Shown here: positions 8,163 through 17,510 of the stretch, in pieces
Layout of the letters: each line of letters begins with the position of its first letter
Position numbering within the stretch: the stretch's first letter is position 1
Origin: Verrucomicrobiota bacterium
GTDB taxonomy: Bacteria > Verrucomicrobiota > Verrucomicrobiia > Limisphaerales > J093
Length of the DNA stretch: 58,398 nt
NCBI GenBank assembly: GCA_016871715.1
Contig: VHCO01000018.1
Location: 1 to 58,398, forward strand
Direction of reading: 5' to 3'
Made by a program: the position numbers and the translations under genes
The notes under the pieces: generated by a model
The model's input: only the letters and a program-made list of their open reading frames with translations
What the model was told of the DNA's origin: nothing
Databases searched by the model: none

Positions 8163-8816
8163 TTAGGGAATAAACCACCAGCAATCGCCCGTGTAGCCGA
8201 CTTCGGCGAACAAGCGGTGCCAATCCTCGACGGACAGGTAGGTCTCCGCAGTGAGGATCCAGTCCAGCAGCCGTTGGTGTTCGGATTCTGTGCGCCAGGC
8301 GTCGACGGTGACGAACTTGTGGGCGCGGCTGACGCGCTCGATTTCGCGCAGCGCCGCTTTGCAGCGGGCCAGGGGCAGATTATGGATGCTGTTGATGGAC
8401 ACCACCAGGTCGAAGGAGTTGTCCGGGTACGGCAGCTCGTCGGCCGATCCGAGGTCGATCAGCGGCCCCATGTGCGCGTGGGCGTGTTCCTTGGCATAGG
8501 CCGACACATCCAGACCGCGGACGGTTGCGTCCGGCAAGAACTGGAGGAAGTCGTACATGAGGAAGCCCTTGGCCGCGCCGACGTCCAGGATGTGGGCGTC
8601 GGGCGGGAGCCGGTAGTGCTCGACGAACCGGCGCGCGACCGGCAGCCAGCGGCCGTCATAGCGATAGCCGCCATACCCGTACCGCCGCTCGCCGTCGAAG
8701 AACTCTCGGTCGAAGCGCCGAGCGATGGCGCGGTCGGCGGCGGTCTTTTCCGCGCCGCGCTGGGCGACGTTGCGGTTCGCGGGCGGCAAGCGATCGAGGA
8801 GGTTGATTTCGGCCAT
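8163..8816 (-). CDS. Class I SAM-dependent methyltransferase
   Basis: This 217-residue protein has a Rossmann-fold SAM core. Motif I is HILDVGAAKGFLMYDFLQ, motif II includes VRGLDVSAYA, and the post-I acidic region is GSADELPYPDNSFDLVVSIN. I chose ATG at 8816 over a TTG two codons upstream. Its place between the E1-beta and SDR genes argues for a small-molecule (sugar) substrate. It is the third methyltransferase of the operon. Confidence 0.8.
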   Translation of the reverse strand: MAEINLLDRLPPANRNVAQRGAEKTAADRAIARRFDREFFDGERRYGYGGYRYDGRWLPVARRFVEHYRLPPDAHILDVGAAKGFLMYDFLQFLPDATVRGLDVSAYAKEHAHAHMGPLIDLGSADELPYPDNSFDLVVSINSIHNLPLARCKAALREIERVSRAHKFVTVDAWRTESEHQRLLDWILTAETYLSVEDWHRLFAEVGYTGDCWWFIP

Positions 8817-8840
8817 AGGCAACGCGCGGGTGGGCGGAGC

Positions 8841-9899
8841 TCAGAACGGTCCTGCGAAACTGGGATCGGGCACATCCAACCGGGCCGTCGGCGCCGGGGT
8901 CAAATCCGCCGGGTCCGTAGGCAAGCCCAACTGACGTCGTACCGCGGCGACGAGATGGATGGCGCGCGGGTAGTAGAGGTTGGCGAGAACGGGACTGGTG
9001 GGCGTGGGCAAATCCGGCGGACTCACTCGCGCCGGGGGCGATTTCAGCAGGGTCGGGTCCGTCTCGGCCACGCGGGCGACGATCTCGCCGCCGATCCCGA
9101 AGGAGCGGGTGCCCAGGTCAGCGACGACCAAGCGGCCGGTGCGGCGGACCGACTGGACAATGGTGGCGGTGTCGAGGGGGCTGATCGTGCGCAGATCGAT
9201 CACCTCCGCCTCGATGGCGAGCGGCGCCAACAGCTCCGCTGCGCGCAGGGCTTCGAGCGTCATGTAGGACGTGGCGACCAGGGTGACGTCCTTGCCGGGG
9301 CGAGCCACGCGCGCCCGGCCGAGCGGGACGGTATAATACCCTTCAGGCACGTCGCCGGAGACGTTATGCAGCCAACGATGCTCGAGGAAGACGATGGGGT
9401 TGTTGTCGGCCACGCTGGCTAGCAACAGGCCCTTGGCGTCGCTTGGGGTGGCGGGCAGGACGACCTTCAGGCCGGGGACATGGGCGAACCAAGCGTGCAA
9501 GCACTGGGCGTGTTGCGGTCCTTGACCCCAGCCACGGCCGATCAACATGCGGATGACCAGGGGCACCCGCATACGGCCTCCGAACATGTAGTGCCACTTG
9601 GCGGCCTGGTTGACGATCTGCTCGACAGCCAGCAGGGCGAAATCGATGCGTTGATGGGTCATGACCGGCCGCAGACCGGCCAGCGCCGAACCGATGGCGA
9701 CACCCGTCATTGCGTTTTCCGAGCAGGGCATGTCGAAGACCCGCGCCGCGCCGAACCGCTGCGCCAGGCCCAGGGTCGTGCCGAAGATCCCTTTCGGATC
9801 CGGAACGCCCAGCCCCATGAGGTAGACTGCTGGGTCGCGTTCGAGGGCCAAGGCGAGGGCCTCGTTCAAGGCCTGGCTGTAGGTCAAGGGGCGGGCCAT
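8841..9899 (-). CDS. Pyruvate/acetoin dehydrogenase-type E1 component, beta subunit
   Basis: This 352-residue protein has the transketolase-type Pyr and C-terminal domains of 2-oxoacid dehydrogenase E1-beta. The catalytic Glu is in MPCSENAMTGVAIGSALAG, and GGEIVAR lies in the C-terminal domain. It overlaps the alpha-subunit gene by 16 bases. There are no genes nearby for a lipoyl E2 or an E3, so an ordinary oxidative decarboxylase complex is unlikely. An attractive precedent is the avilamycin AviB1/AviB2 pair, E1-like proteins implicated in a two-carbon sugar branch. The acetyl-transfer role here is inference. Confidence 0.87.
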   Translation of the reverse strand: MARPLTYSQALNEALALALERDPAVYLMGLGVPDPKGIFGTTLGLAQRFGAARVFDMPCSENAMTGVAIGSALAGLRPVMTHQRIDFALLAVEQIVNQAAKWHYMFGGRMRVPLVIRMLIGRGWGQGPQHAQCLHAWFAHVPGLKVVLPATPSDAKGLLLASVADNNPIVFLEHRWLHNVSGDVPEGYYTVPLGRARVARPGKDVTLVATSYMTLEALRAAELLAPLAIEAEVIDLRTISPLDTATIVQSVRRTGRLVVADLGTRSFGIGGEIVARVAETDPTLLKSPPARVSPPDLPTPTSPVLANLYYPRAIHLVAAVRRQLGLPTDPADLTPAPTARLDVPDPSFAGPF

Positions 9900-10921
9900 G
9901 AATGGGGCGGGAGCTCGGGGTTAGGAGCTGGAGCGGCGGCCGCGTACAGGTCAGACGCGAGGTCGGCCGCGTTGGGGTAAGGGCTGGCCTTGGCATAGGC
10001 CACGGCGGCGTCGACTTCCGCGCGCGGCGCCAATTCAGCGGCCTCGAGTTCGGCGGCCGACACACCGGCCGCCTCGAGCGCGGCCCGCGCGCGCGACAGT
10101 GGGCAACGCGCTTGCCACTGGCGGAATTCAGCTTCGGTGCGGTAACCGAGCTGGTTGTCGTAGTTGGGGCCGCAGTGCTCGCGCCAGCGGTAGGTGGCGA
10201 ACTCGAGCAAGGCCGGCCCTTCGCCGCGGCGGATGCGGGCGATGGCTTCGCCGGCCAGGCGATAGACGGCGAGCACGTCGTTGCCATCGCCGCTGGCCGT
10301 GGCCAACCCGTGGCCGGCGGCCAGGTCCCGAACCGATCGCCCGGGCGGCTGCCGCACCTCGAGGGGCGAGTAAACCGAGTAAAGGTTGTTCTCGCACACG
10401 AAGAGGACCGGCAGACGCTTGAGGGTGGCGAAGTTCAGGCTTTCGTGGAAGACGCCCTCTTCGGTGGCGCCTTCGCCAAAGAAGGCGACGCTCAGCCTGG
10501 GTTCGCCCCGCATGGCCGCCCCGAGCGCCGCGCCGACGGCGATGGGGATGGTGCTGCCGACGATGGGCGTGGCGCCGAGGAAACCGGCTTCCAAATCCAC
10601 CAGATGCATCGAGCCGCCCTTGCCCCTCGAACAACCGGTCGCCCGCCCGTAGATCTCCGCCAGCATGGCCCGGAGGTCGCCGCCCTTGGCCAGGTAGTGC
10701 CCGTGCGACCGATGGCCGCTGAGCGCATAGTCCGCCGGCCCGAGGTGAGCGCAGACGCCCACCGGCACCGCCTCCTGCCCGATGCTCAGGTGCACCGGGC
10801 AACGCATGTCTTGCTCGGGATAAAGCTCCGCGATCCGTTCCTCGACGACCCGCAGGCGCACCAACTCGCGGTACAGCCGCAGCAGTAGAGCCGGCTCCGA
10901 CTCAGACATCGTGAGGTTCAT
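9884..10921 (-). CDS. Pyruvate/acetoin dehydrogenase-type E1 component, alpha subunit
   Basis: This 345-residue ThDP-binding subunit has the cofactor motif FFGEGATEEGVFHESLNFA ending in CENN, plus SGHRSHGHYLAKGG and RGKGGSMHLVD, which are typical of E1-alpha. The ATG at 10921 overlaps the stop of the upstream dehydratase gene as ATGA, which fixes the start. It pairs with the beta gene just downstream. The last 20 residues are Pro/Ala-rich. This is the second ThDP enzyme of the operon, separate in family from the split transketolase at 5659-7361. Confidence 0.88.
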   Translation of the reverse strand: MNLTMSESEPALLLRLYRELVRLRVVEERIAELYPEQDMRCPVHLSIGQEAVPVGVCAHLGPADYALSGHRSHGHYLAKGGDLRAMLAEIYGRATGCSRGKGGSMHLVDLEAGFLGATPIVGSTIPIAVGAALGAAMRGEPRLSVAFFGEGATEEGVFHESLNFATLKRLPVLFVCENNLYSVYSPLEVRQPPGRSVRDLAAGHGLATASGDGNDVLAVYRLAGEAIARIRRGEGPALLEFATYRWREHCGPNYDNQLGYRTEAEFRQWQARCPLSRARAALEAAGVSAAELEAAELAPRAEVDAAVAYAKASPYPNAADLASDLYAAAAPAPNPELPPHSWPAP

Positions 10922-11955
10922 GGCTGATGCACGTAGTCCCACGGTTGTCGCCGGAGAACCTCGAGATGGTGCCTCGCCCAGGCGATCGTCTCGGTGACGA
11001 TCCGGTCCAACGACGCTTGGGCGACCCAGCCCAACTCGTCGCGCGCCTTGGCGCAGTCCAGCAGGTACGCCGCATCGAGCCCGCGCCGCGCCGGCGCCAA
11101 ATCGACGCAGTCCGCAAACGCGCAGTTCAGGTGGCGACAGATGGTCTCGACGAGCCCGCGGATGGTCACGCTTTGGTCGGTGGCGAGGTGATAGGCCTCG
11201 CCCGGCCGGCCATGACGTGCGACGGCGAGCGTGCCCGTGCATACGTCCTCGATGTGGATGAACGAACGGGTCGAGGTGCCGCCCCCCTCGAGCTTGAGCT
11301 TCTGGCCGGTCAGCACGCTAAGAATGGTCCGGGGAACGATGCGGTAGAGCTGTTGGCCGGGCCCGCAGACGTTCGCGGCGCGCGTGAACACGACTGGAAA
11401 TCCATAGGCGCGGTGGAACGCGAGCAGGCTCAGGTCGCAGGCCGCCTTCGACACGGCATAAGGTGTGCTCGGGCGAAACGGAGCATCTTCGGTCACCTGG
11501 CCGGAAGTGCTGCCGTAGACTTCCGGCGTCGAGATTTGCACGAACCGCTTCAGGTAATCCCGCGTCCGCAGTCGGTCGTGGAGTTTCACCATCGACACGA
11601 CGTTGGTCTGGAACCATTGCTCGGGGTACAGCCAACTTTGGCCCACCATGCTCTGAGCCGCAAAGCAGAGGATCTGCGCCGGCTCGAACTCGTCCAGGAC
11701 CGCCAGGATTCGCTCGAGGTCATGGTTCAGGTCCAAGGCGTGAAAGCTGAAGCGGTCGTGCGAGCCCCACTTGTAGGGCAAGAAGGCCTCCACCGGCTCC
11801 GGCGACCGGCTGATCCCCACCACCGCGGCGCCGGCGCGCAAGGCGTGCGCCACGAAATGCGAACCCGAGAAGGAATTGCTGCCGATCACGGCCATGCGCT
11901 CGCCGCTGGCGGGGGCTGCCGCGGGTCGCGCGGCCGCTGCGGAGGAATCGCTCAT
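10918..11955 (-). CDS. NDP-sugar 4,6-dehydratase/epimerase (extended SDR)
   Basis: This 345-residue extended SDR is close to dTDP-glucose/GDP-mannose 4,6-dehydratases. It has STPEVYG where RmlB has STDEVYG, the catalytic PYAVSK, and GGGTSTRSFIHIEDVC in the substrate domain. The glycine motif is unusual: VIGSNSFSGSHFV in place of TGxxGFIG. An Ala/Pro tail of about 18 residues precedes it. If it is a dehydratase it would make the 4-keto sugar needed for later C-branching and C-methylation. Upstream gene 9 bases away; downstream E1-alpha overlaps by 4. Confidence 0.85.
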   Translation of the reverse strand: MSDSSAAAARPAAAPASGERMAVIGSNSFSGSHFVAHALRAGAAVVGISRSPEPVEAFLPYKWGSHDRFSFHALDLNHDLERILAVLDEFEPAQILCFAAQSMVGQSWLYPEQWFQTNVVSMVKLHDRLRTRDYLKRFVQISTPEVYGSTSGQVTEDAPFRPSTPYAVSKAACDLSLLAFHRAYGFPVVFTRAANVCGPGQQLYRIVPRTILSVLTGQKLKLEGGGTSTRSFIHIEDVCTGTLAVARHGRPGEAYHLATDQSVTIRGLVETICRHLNCAFADCVDLAPARRGLDAAYLLDCAKARDELGWVAQASLDRIVTETIAWARHHLEVLRRQPWDYVHQP

Positions 11956-11964
11956 GGAGGTCGC

Positions 11965-12981
11965 TTAGCGCAGGCCCGTCGCCTTCATCAACCGCACATT
12001 GTAGTAGCGGCTGTCTGTCATCGGATCCGGCAACCGTCCCGCCTGGAAGGCCGCCACCAGGTCGCGGGCGCCATCCTCGATGGTGCGGCGGGGCACGAAC
12101 CCCAGCGTGCGTCGGATCTTCTCGGAGGTGATGCGATAAGAACGGATGTCGTCGGAGGGGGTGGTAACAATCTCGACGCTGCGGCGCTCGGGCAAGGCCT
12201 GACCCACGACGCGCCGGACGACCTCGGCAGTCTCCGCCACGCTCACGTTTTGGTAGCCGGCGTTGAAGACCTGACCGGCGACCTGTTCCGTCGGCGCGCG
12301 CAGCAGCAACAGATAGAGATCGACCATGTCCTGGATGTGGAGGTTGGGTCGCATCTGCCGGCCGCCGAACACCGTGATCTTCCCGGCGTTGACGGCGTGG
12401 TTGGTCAGGATGTTGACCGTGAGATCGAGCCGTTGCCTGGGGGAGTAGCCGCAGATGGTGGCCGGCCGGATGCTGACGGTGGTGAACTGAGCCGCCTGGT
12501 GCTCGAAGAGGACCGGTTCGCACTGGGCCTTGTAGCGGTTGTAGATCGAGACGGGCACCAGCGGATGCTCCTCCGTGACCTCGGGCGCGTCGCTCACCCC
12601 GTACACGCTGCCCGACGAGGCGAAGATGAACCGGCCCACGCCCGCCTCCTTGGCGAGCCGCACCAGGGGGCCGAAGGCCTCGAAGTTGATGGTGCGACTG
12701 AGCTCGGCATCCAACTCGACGCTGGGGTCGTTCGAGATGCAGGCCAAGTGGATCACCGCCTGCACGCCCGCAACGGCGCGCCGCACCAGTTCCTGGTCAC
12801 GGAGATCGCCCTGGATCTCCTCGAGCGCCGCGTGCCCCCGCACGCCGGCCAGCGCCGCGGCGCCATAGATGTAGAGGTCCAGCACCCGCACGCGGTATCC
12901 CTCGTCCAACAACCGCGGGACGAGCACCGCGCCGACGTAGCCGGCGCCGCCCGTGACGAGAACAGTCTGCTGCCGATTCAT
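11965..12981 (-). CDS. NAD-dependent sugar-nucleotide epimerase
   Basis: This 338-residue extended SDR has the NAD motif LVTGGAGYVGAVLV, FASSGSVYG and the catalytic YNRYK. It resembles UDP-glucose 4-epimerases and the UDP/GDP-sugar epimerases of O-antigen loci. The ATG at 12981 overlaps the stop of the heptose kinase/adenylyltransferase as ATGA. With the dehydratase immediately after it, it likely sets a stereocentre or keto position of the nucleotide-activated sugar. Substrate not determinable. Confidence 0.86.
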   Translation of the reverse strand: MNRQQTVLVTGGAGYVGAVLVPRLLDEGYRVRVLDLYIYGAAALAGVRGHAALEEIQGDLRDQELVRRAVAGVQAVIHLACISNDPSVELDAELSRTINFEAFGPLVRLAKEAGVGRFIFASSGSVYGVSDAPEVTEEHPLVPVSIYNRYKAQCEPVLFEHQAAQFTTVSIRPATICGYSPRQRLDLTVNILTNHAVNAGKITVFGGRQMRPNLHIQDMVDLYLLLLRAPTEQVAGQVFNAGYQNVSVAETAEVVRRVVGQALPERRSVEIVTTPSDDIRSYRITSEKIRRTLGFVPRRTIEDGARDLVAAFQAGRLPDPMTDSRYYNVRLMKATGLR

Positions 12982-14501
12982 TTCAACAAGGCATGGATTT
13001 GGCCGGTGAGGTGGCGGCGGTCGATGGGTCGTTTGTTGCCCACAATCCCAACCGCCAGGGCGCCGGCCACGTTGCCCACAAAACCCACCACCTCGATCGG
13101 CGCGCGCTGCACCGCCAACAAGGAGGAGACCGAAAGGAACGCGTCTCCGGCCCCGATGCGGTCCACCACACGGCCCGCGAAGGCGGGGATTTCGACGAAG
13201 GCCTTCTCTTCTTTGAGGTAGCAGAGGCAACCGGCCTTGCCGCGGGTGATCGCAAATCCGTTGCAGTGAAAGCGCCGCGCGACGCTGCGGATCATGCTCT
13301 GCAGGTCCCCCCGACGGTCGCGGGCGTCGAGGCGAATCTCGTTTTCGGTCGTGGCCACGAAGTCGGCGCGGGGATACATCGAGATGGTGTGGTAGCCGAG
13401 GTTGCCCGCGTTCGCCTGGGCGTTGAGCGCCAGGAAGCGCGACTGGGAGGAGAGCATGCCGATGGCCTCGCGGCTCAAGAGGCCGTGCCCATAGTCCGCC
13501 ACGATCACCAGGTCCCGGTCGTCGATGGCCCACCCCAGCGCGTCGCAGAACCGCGCGTTGTCCTCCTCGTCGAGGTCGACGTCGTTGATCTCGTAGACCT
13601 CCATCATCTTGGTGAAGAAGTAGCTCTCGATGAGCCGCCGCTTCACGATGGTGGGCGCGTCTTTGCGGCGCAGGAGCGTCGGGCGCACGTTCGGCAGCAG
13701 ACTCGCACGGACAAACTCCTCCTGCGGATTCTGGTCGCCCAGCACGCTCAACAGGGTGACGTCGTCGCAGAAACCGGCCACGTGATTGGCGACGGCCAAA
13801 ATGCCCCCTGCAAATCTCTCCGACGAGAGGCTCTTGACCACGAGGGTGGGTTCCTTCGAGGACTTGCCGATCGCCGTGCAGTACTGGTACTCGTCGAGAA
13901 TGGTCTCGCCCACCACCAGCACCTTCAGCCCGCGAGCCTGGTCAAGCTGCCGGAGGATGTCCGCCCGAGGGTACCGGGCGGCGAACGACTCGAGGTAATC
14001 GTTGGTTTCCTTGGGCAAAAACGCGCGCTCGGGATGACTGAGCCGCGACACCGTCGCCGCAACTTCGTCCGTGAAGGCCAGGCGCCCCCCGTACTCGGCG
14101 AGCACCCGTTCTTCCTCGGCCGCGGGTCCAGCGGCAGCCAGCACCGGATCGGGCGGTTCACCCCCCTTCACGTACAGGTCCGGCTTGAGCGTGCCAAGGA
14201 GCTCGACAGCGGTCGGCCCGGGGCTCAACACCACGTAGTCCACGACTGCCAGCGCCGCCAGCGCCTCGCGCCGCAGCTCCTCGTTGAACCGCGTCGCGCC
14301 CGCATCCGAGTCCAGGTGCCGATCCGGGGTCACCGCCACCACCAAGACGTCGCCCATGCGCTTCGCCGCCTCGAAATGTTTGATGTGCCCGATGTGCACC
14401 AAATCGTACACGCCATGGCAGAGGACCACGCGGCGGCCCGCCTGCTGCAGCCGGGGCAGCTCGGCGGCCAACCCCTCAACGGACGCTAGCTTGGGGTTCA
14501 C
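12978..14501 (-). CDS. Bifunctional nucleotidylyltransferase/PfkB sugar kinase (heptose type, reversed domain order)
   Basis: This 507-residue protein has an N-terminal cytidylyltransferase-like domain (about 15-150) with LCHGVYDLVHIGHIKHFEAA, containing the HxGH motif, and VKGGE. Its C-terminal PfkB kinase (about 185-505) has DRIGAGDAFLS. E. coli HldE has the same two activities in the opposite order. It should phosphorylate and nucleotidylate a heptose-like sugar, with GmhB (2940-3518) acting between the steps. It is the first gene of the operon. GTG at 14501 is the best start I can support, because further in-frame sequence upstream is Arg/Pro-rich; the start is uncertain. Confidence 0.84.
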   Translation of the reverse strand: MNPKLASVEGLAAELPRLQQAGRRVVLCHGVYDLVHIGHIKHFEAAKRMGDVLVVAVTPDRHLDSDAGATRFNEELRREALAALAVVDYVVLSPGPTAVELLGTLKPDLYVKGGEPPDPVLAAAGPAAEEERVLAEYGGRLAFTDEVAATVSRLSHPERAFLPKETNDYLESFAARYPRADILRQLDQARGLKVLVVGETILDEYQYCTAIGKSSKEPTLVVKSLSSERFAGGILAVANHVAGFCDDVTLLSVLGDQNPQEEFVRASLLPNVRPTLLRRKDAPTIVKRRLIESYFFTKMMEVYEINDVDLDEEDNARFCDALGWAIDDRDLVIVADYGHGLLSREAIGMLSSQSRFLALNAQANAGNLGYHTISMYPRADFVATTENEIRLDARDRRGDLQSMIRSVARRFHCNGFAITRGKAGCLCYLKEEKAFVEIPAFAGRVVDRIGAGDAFLSVSSLLAVQRAPIEVVGFVGNVAGALAVGIVGNKRPIDRRHLTGQIHALLK

Positions 14502-14880
14502 AACGGTCGATGCGGGGCGCGAGGACACTTCGTGCCGGTCGGTTCCTCCCCAAGGAGAAGCCGGCCTGGGCAAGAACCAAGCCACACTGGGCCAAGCAGT
14601 TCGCGCGGTGGGGTGGGACCGGATCCTCCGTGGCCGTGCCACCCGCGCTTGCCCGCGGATCCTGCCTGAAACCGTGGGCGCGCGCCAGCGGAAAGCGCAG
14701 CGTGCGCAGGAGCACCAGGGCTCCTCTAAAGCCAGACGGTACGGGTGATGCCACGAACCACCTGGCCGATGCGGCGGCTCATTTTCGGAAAGAAAGTTCG
14801 ACAGGTGCGATCCCGCGCGCGTGGCTGTCGACGCGCCCAGGCCCGGGCCTCGGCATGCACGGCGCGGCGGGAAAAACGGT
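14502..14880. other. Upstream region of the sugar operon, no gene seen
   Basis: About 380 bases lie between the start of the minus-strand operon and the tRNA promoter. No reading frame here has protein-like composition. The operon promoter must lie here, but I found no convincing -35/-10 pair on the minus strand. Confidence 0.4.
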
Positions 14881-14909
14881 TTGACGCGAGCCTCGGCCGC
14901 CCCTAGATT
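14881..14909 (+). promoter_or_regulatory. Sigma70-type promoter of tRNA-Asn
   Basis: TTGACG (14881-14886), a 17-base spacer and TAGATT (14904-14909) lie 16 bases before the first base of the tRNA. This places the transcription start a few bases upstream of the mature 5' end. The spacing and position make this the best promoter in the window. Confidence 0.65.
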
Positions 14910-14925
14910 CGCGATCCCTCTGGCT

Positions 14926-16293
<1,368 letters not shown>

Positions 16294-16435
16294 AGCATGG
16301 GCGCAGCCTTGGCTGAGGTGGCAACGCTCGGGTCGCCGATTCGCGTCACGGAATCGGCTGGAATTGGAGCGAGCAAAGCGTTCACGGCAGGATCGCCGCT
16401 GCGCACGTTGGTGCGCACGTCGCTTGACGCTCGCG

Positions 16436-17368
16436 CTATGGGTCGCGGGCTTGGAACGTGGCGAGGAGCGGGCGGTGATCCGAGCCCACGCCCCAATTGG
16501 GCAGAGCCAGCACATAGGTGCCTTCGGGCTGCCACTCGCGAGCCAGGCCGGGGCTGAGCAAGATGTAGTCCACGCGCTGGTAAGTGTCCGCTTTGCCGTA
16601 GTGATGAGTCCAGGTCACGTTCCGCGGCGCATAGCGCGGATTGGGATGAGGCTGGTCATCGCCGTTGCGCTCTGCCGGCCGCGTATCGACCAGGGCCGTG
16701 CGCCCCCGGCCGATGACGGTGCGGATCGTGGTCGAGTCCTGGGTATCGTTGAGGTCTCCGACGACCGCCAGATTCGCCTGCGGATGGCGAGCCAGGAGCG
16801 CGTCGATCTTCCGCCGGAGCAGCGCCGCTTCCTGCTCGCGCAGTTCGGCCTCGTCCGCCGAACCCACGGCGCGCTTGGATTTCAAATGCGCCACCAGCAG
16901 AGTGAACCGGTAACCGCGGTTGACTTCCAGGTCGACTTCCGCAAAGCCACGGCTCGAGTGGAACCGGCGTCCCCGCAAGAGGAAGCTCTCGTTCGTATGA
17001 GACCGCCGCGCGACGATGGGGAACCGGCTCAGCACCGCGACGTAGATATTGGTGTCCCAGCCGCTGACGTGTTCCCAATGCGCGTAGTCCAGTCCCCGAC
17101 CCTTCAGGGCGGTCTGTAGCGCGAGCAGGTCGGTCGGGGGACCGATTTCCTGGACGGCCAGGACATCTGGGCGGAGGGCCTGGATCGATTCGTGGATCTT
17201 AGCGCGGGCGGGCTCGGGTTTGACAGACCGGGTCTCGGTGGCGCTGAGCACGTAGTTCTCAAGGTTGTACGTGGCCACGGTAAATGTCTCGGCCGCCGCC
17301 GCCAGTCGCAGGGCGGTCAGCGCGCCCCAAAACACCCAGGTCGCCGTCCACCCGCAGTCGGATTTCAT
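16436..17368 (-). CDS. Exported endonuclease/exonuclease/phosphatase-family protein
   Basis: This 310-residue protein has a signal peptide (MKSDCGWTATWVFWGALTALR, cleavage near AAA-ETF) and the EEP fold. Motifs seen are ATYNLENY, LAVQEIG (metal Glu), VAHLKSKR, VVGDLNDTQDS, RVDYILLSPG and the catalytic GSDHRP. The family hydrolyses phosphodiester or phosphomonoester bonds in nucleic acids, lipids or inositol phosphates. Export suggests scavenging of extracellular DNA or phosphate, but the substrate is open. ATG at 17380 is an alternative start four codons upstream. Confidence 0.87.
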   Translation of the reverse strand: MKSDCGWTATWVFWGALTALRLAAAAETFTVATYNLENYVLSATETRSVKPEPARAKIHESIQALRPDVLAVQEIGPPTDLLALQTALKGRGLDYAHWEHVSGWDTNIYVAVLSRFPIVARRSHTNESFLLRGRRFHSSRGFAEVDLEVNRGYRFTLLVAHLKSKRAVGSADEAELREQEAALLRRKIDALLARHPQANLAVVGDLNDTQDSTTIRTVIGRGRTALVDTRPAERNGDDQPHPNPRYAPRNVTWTHHYGKADTYQRVDYILLSPGLAREWQPEGTYVLALPNWGVGSDHRPLLATFQARDP

Positions 17369-17510
17369 GGGCTGCATCAAACCGCGCTCCCGCCACAGAA
17401 GTCAAAGGTGAATCCGACGCCGATCGCCAGCCCCATTCGGCAGTTGTCGCTCGGGCGCCGCTTCCGCTACAACAAGACGGTGCGCGCCCCCAAGGGCAGC
17501 GCGACCGTGG

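Noticed and set aside
8841..10921. The E1 pair as a normal pyruvate dehydrogenase
   Set aside because: No E2 or E3 gene is present and all neighbours are sugar-nucleotide genes. A metabolic role is possible but less likely.
985..14501. Antibiotic-type secondary metabolite cluster
   Set aside because: No polyketide, peptide or terpene synthase and no transporter or resistance gene are present. The genes fit a surface-sugar precursor better.
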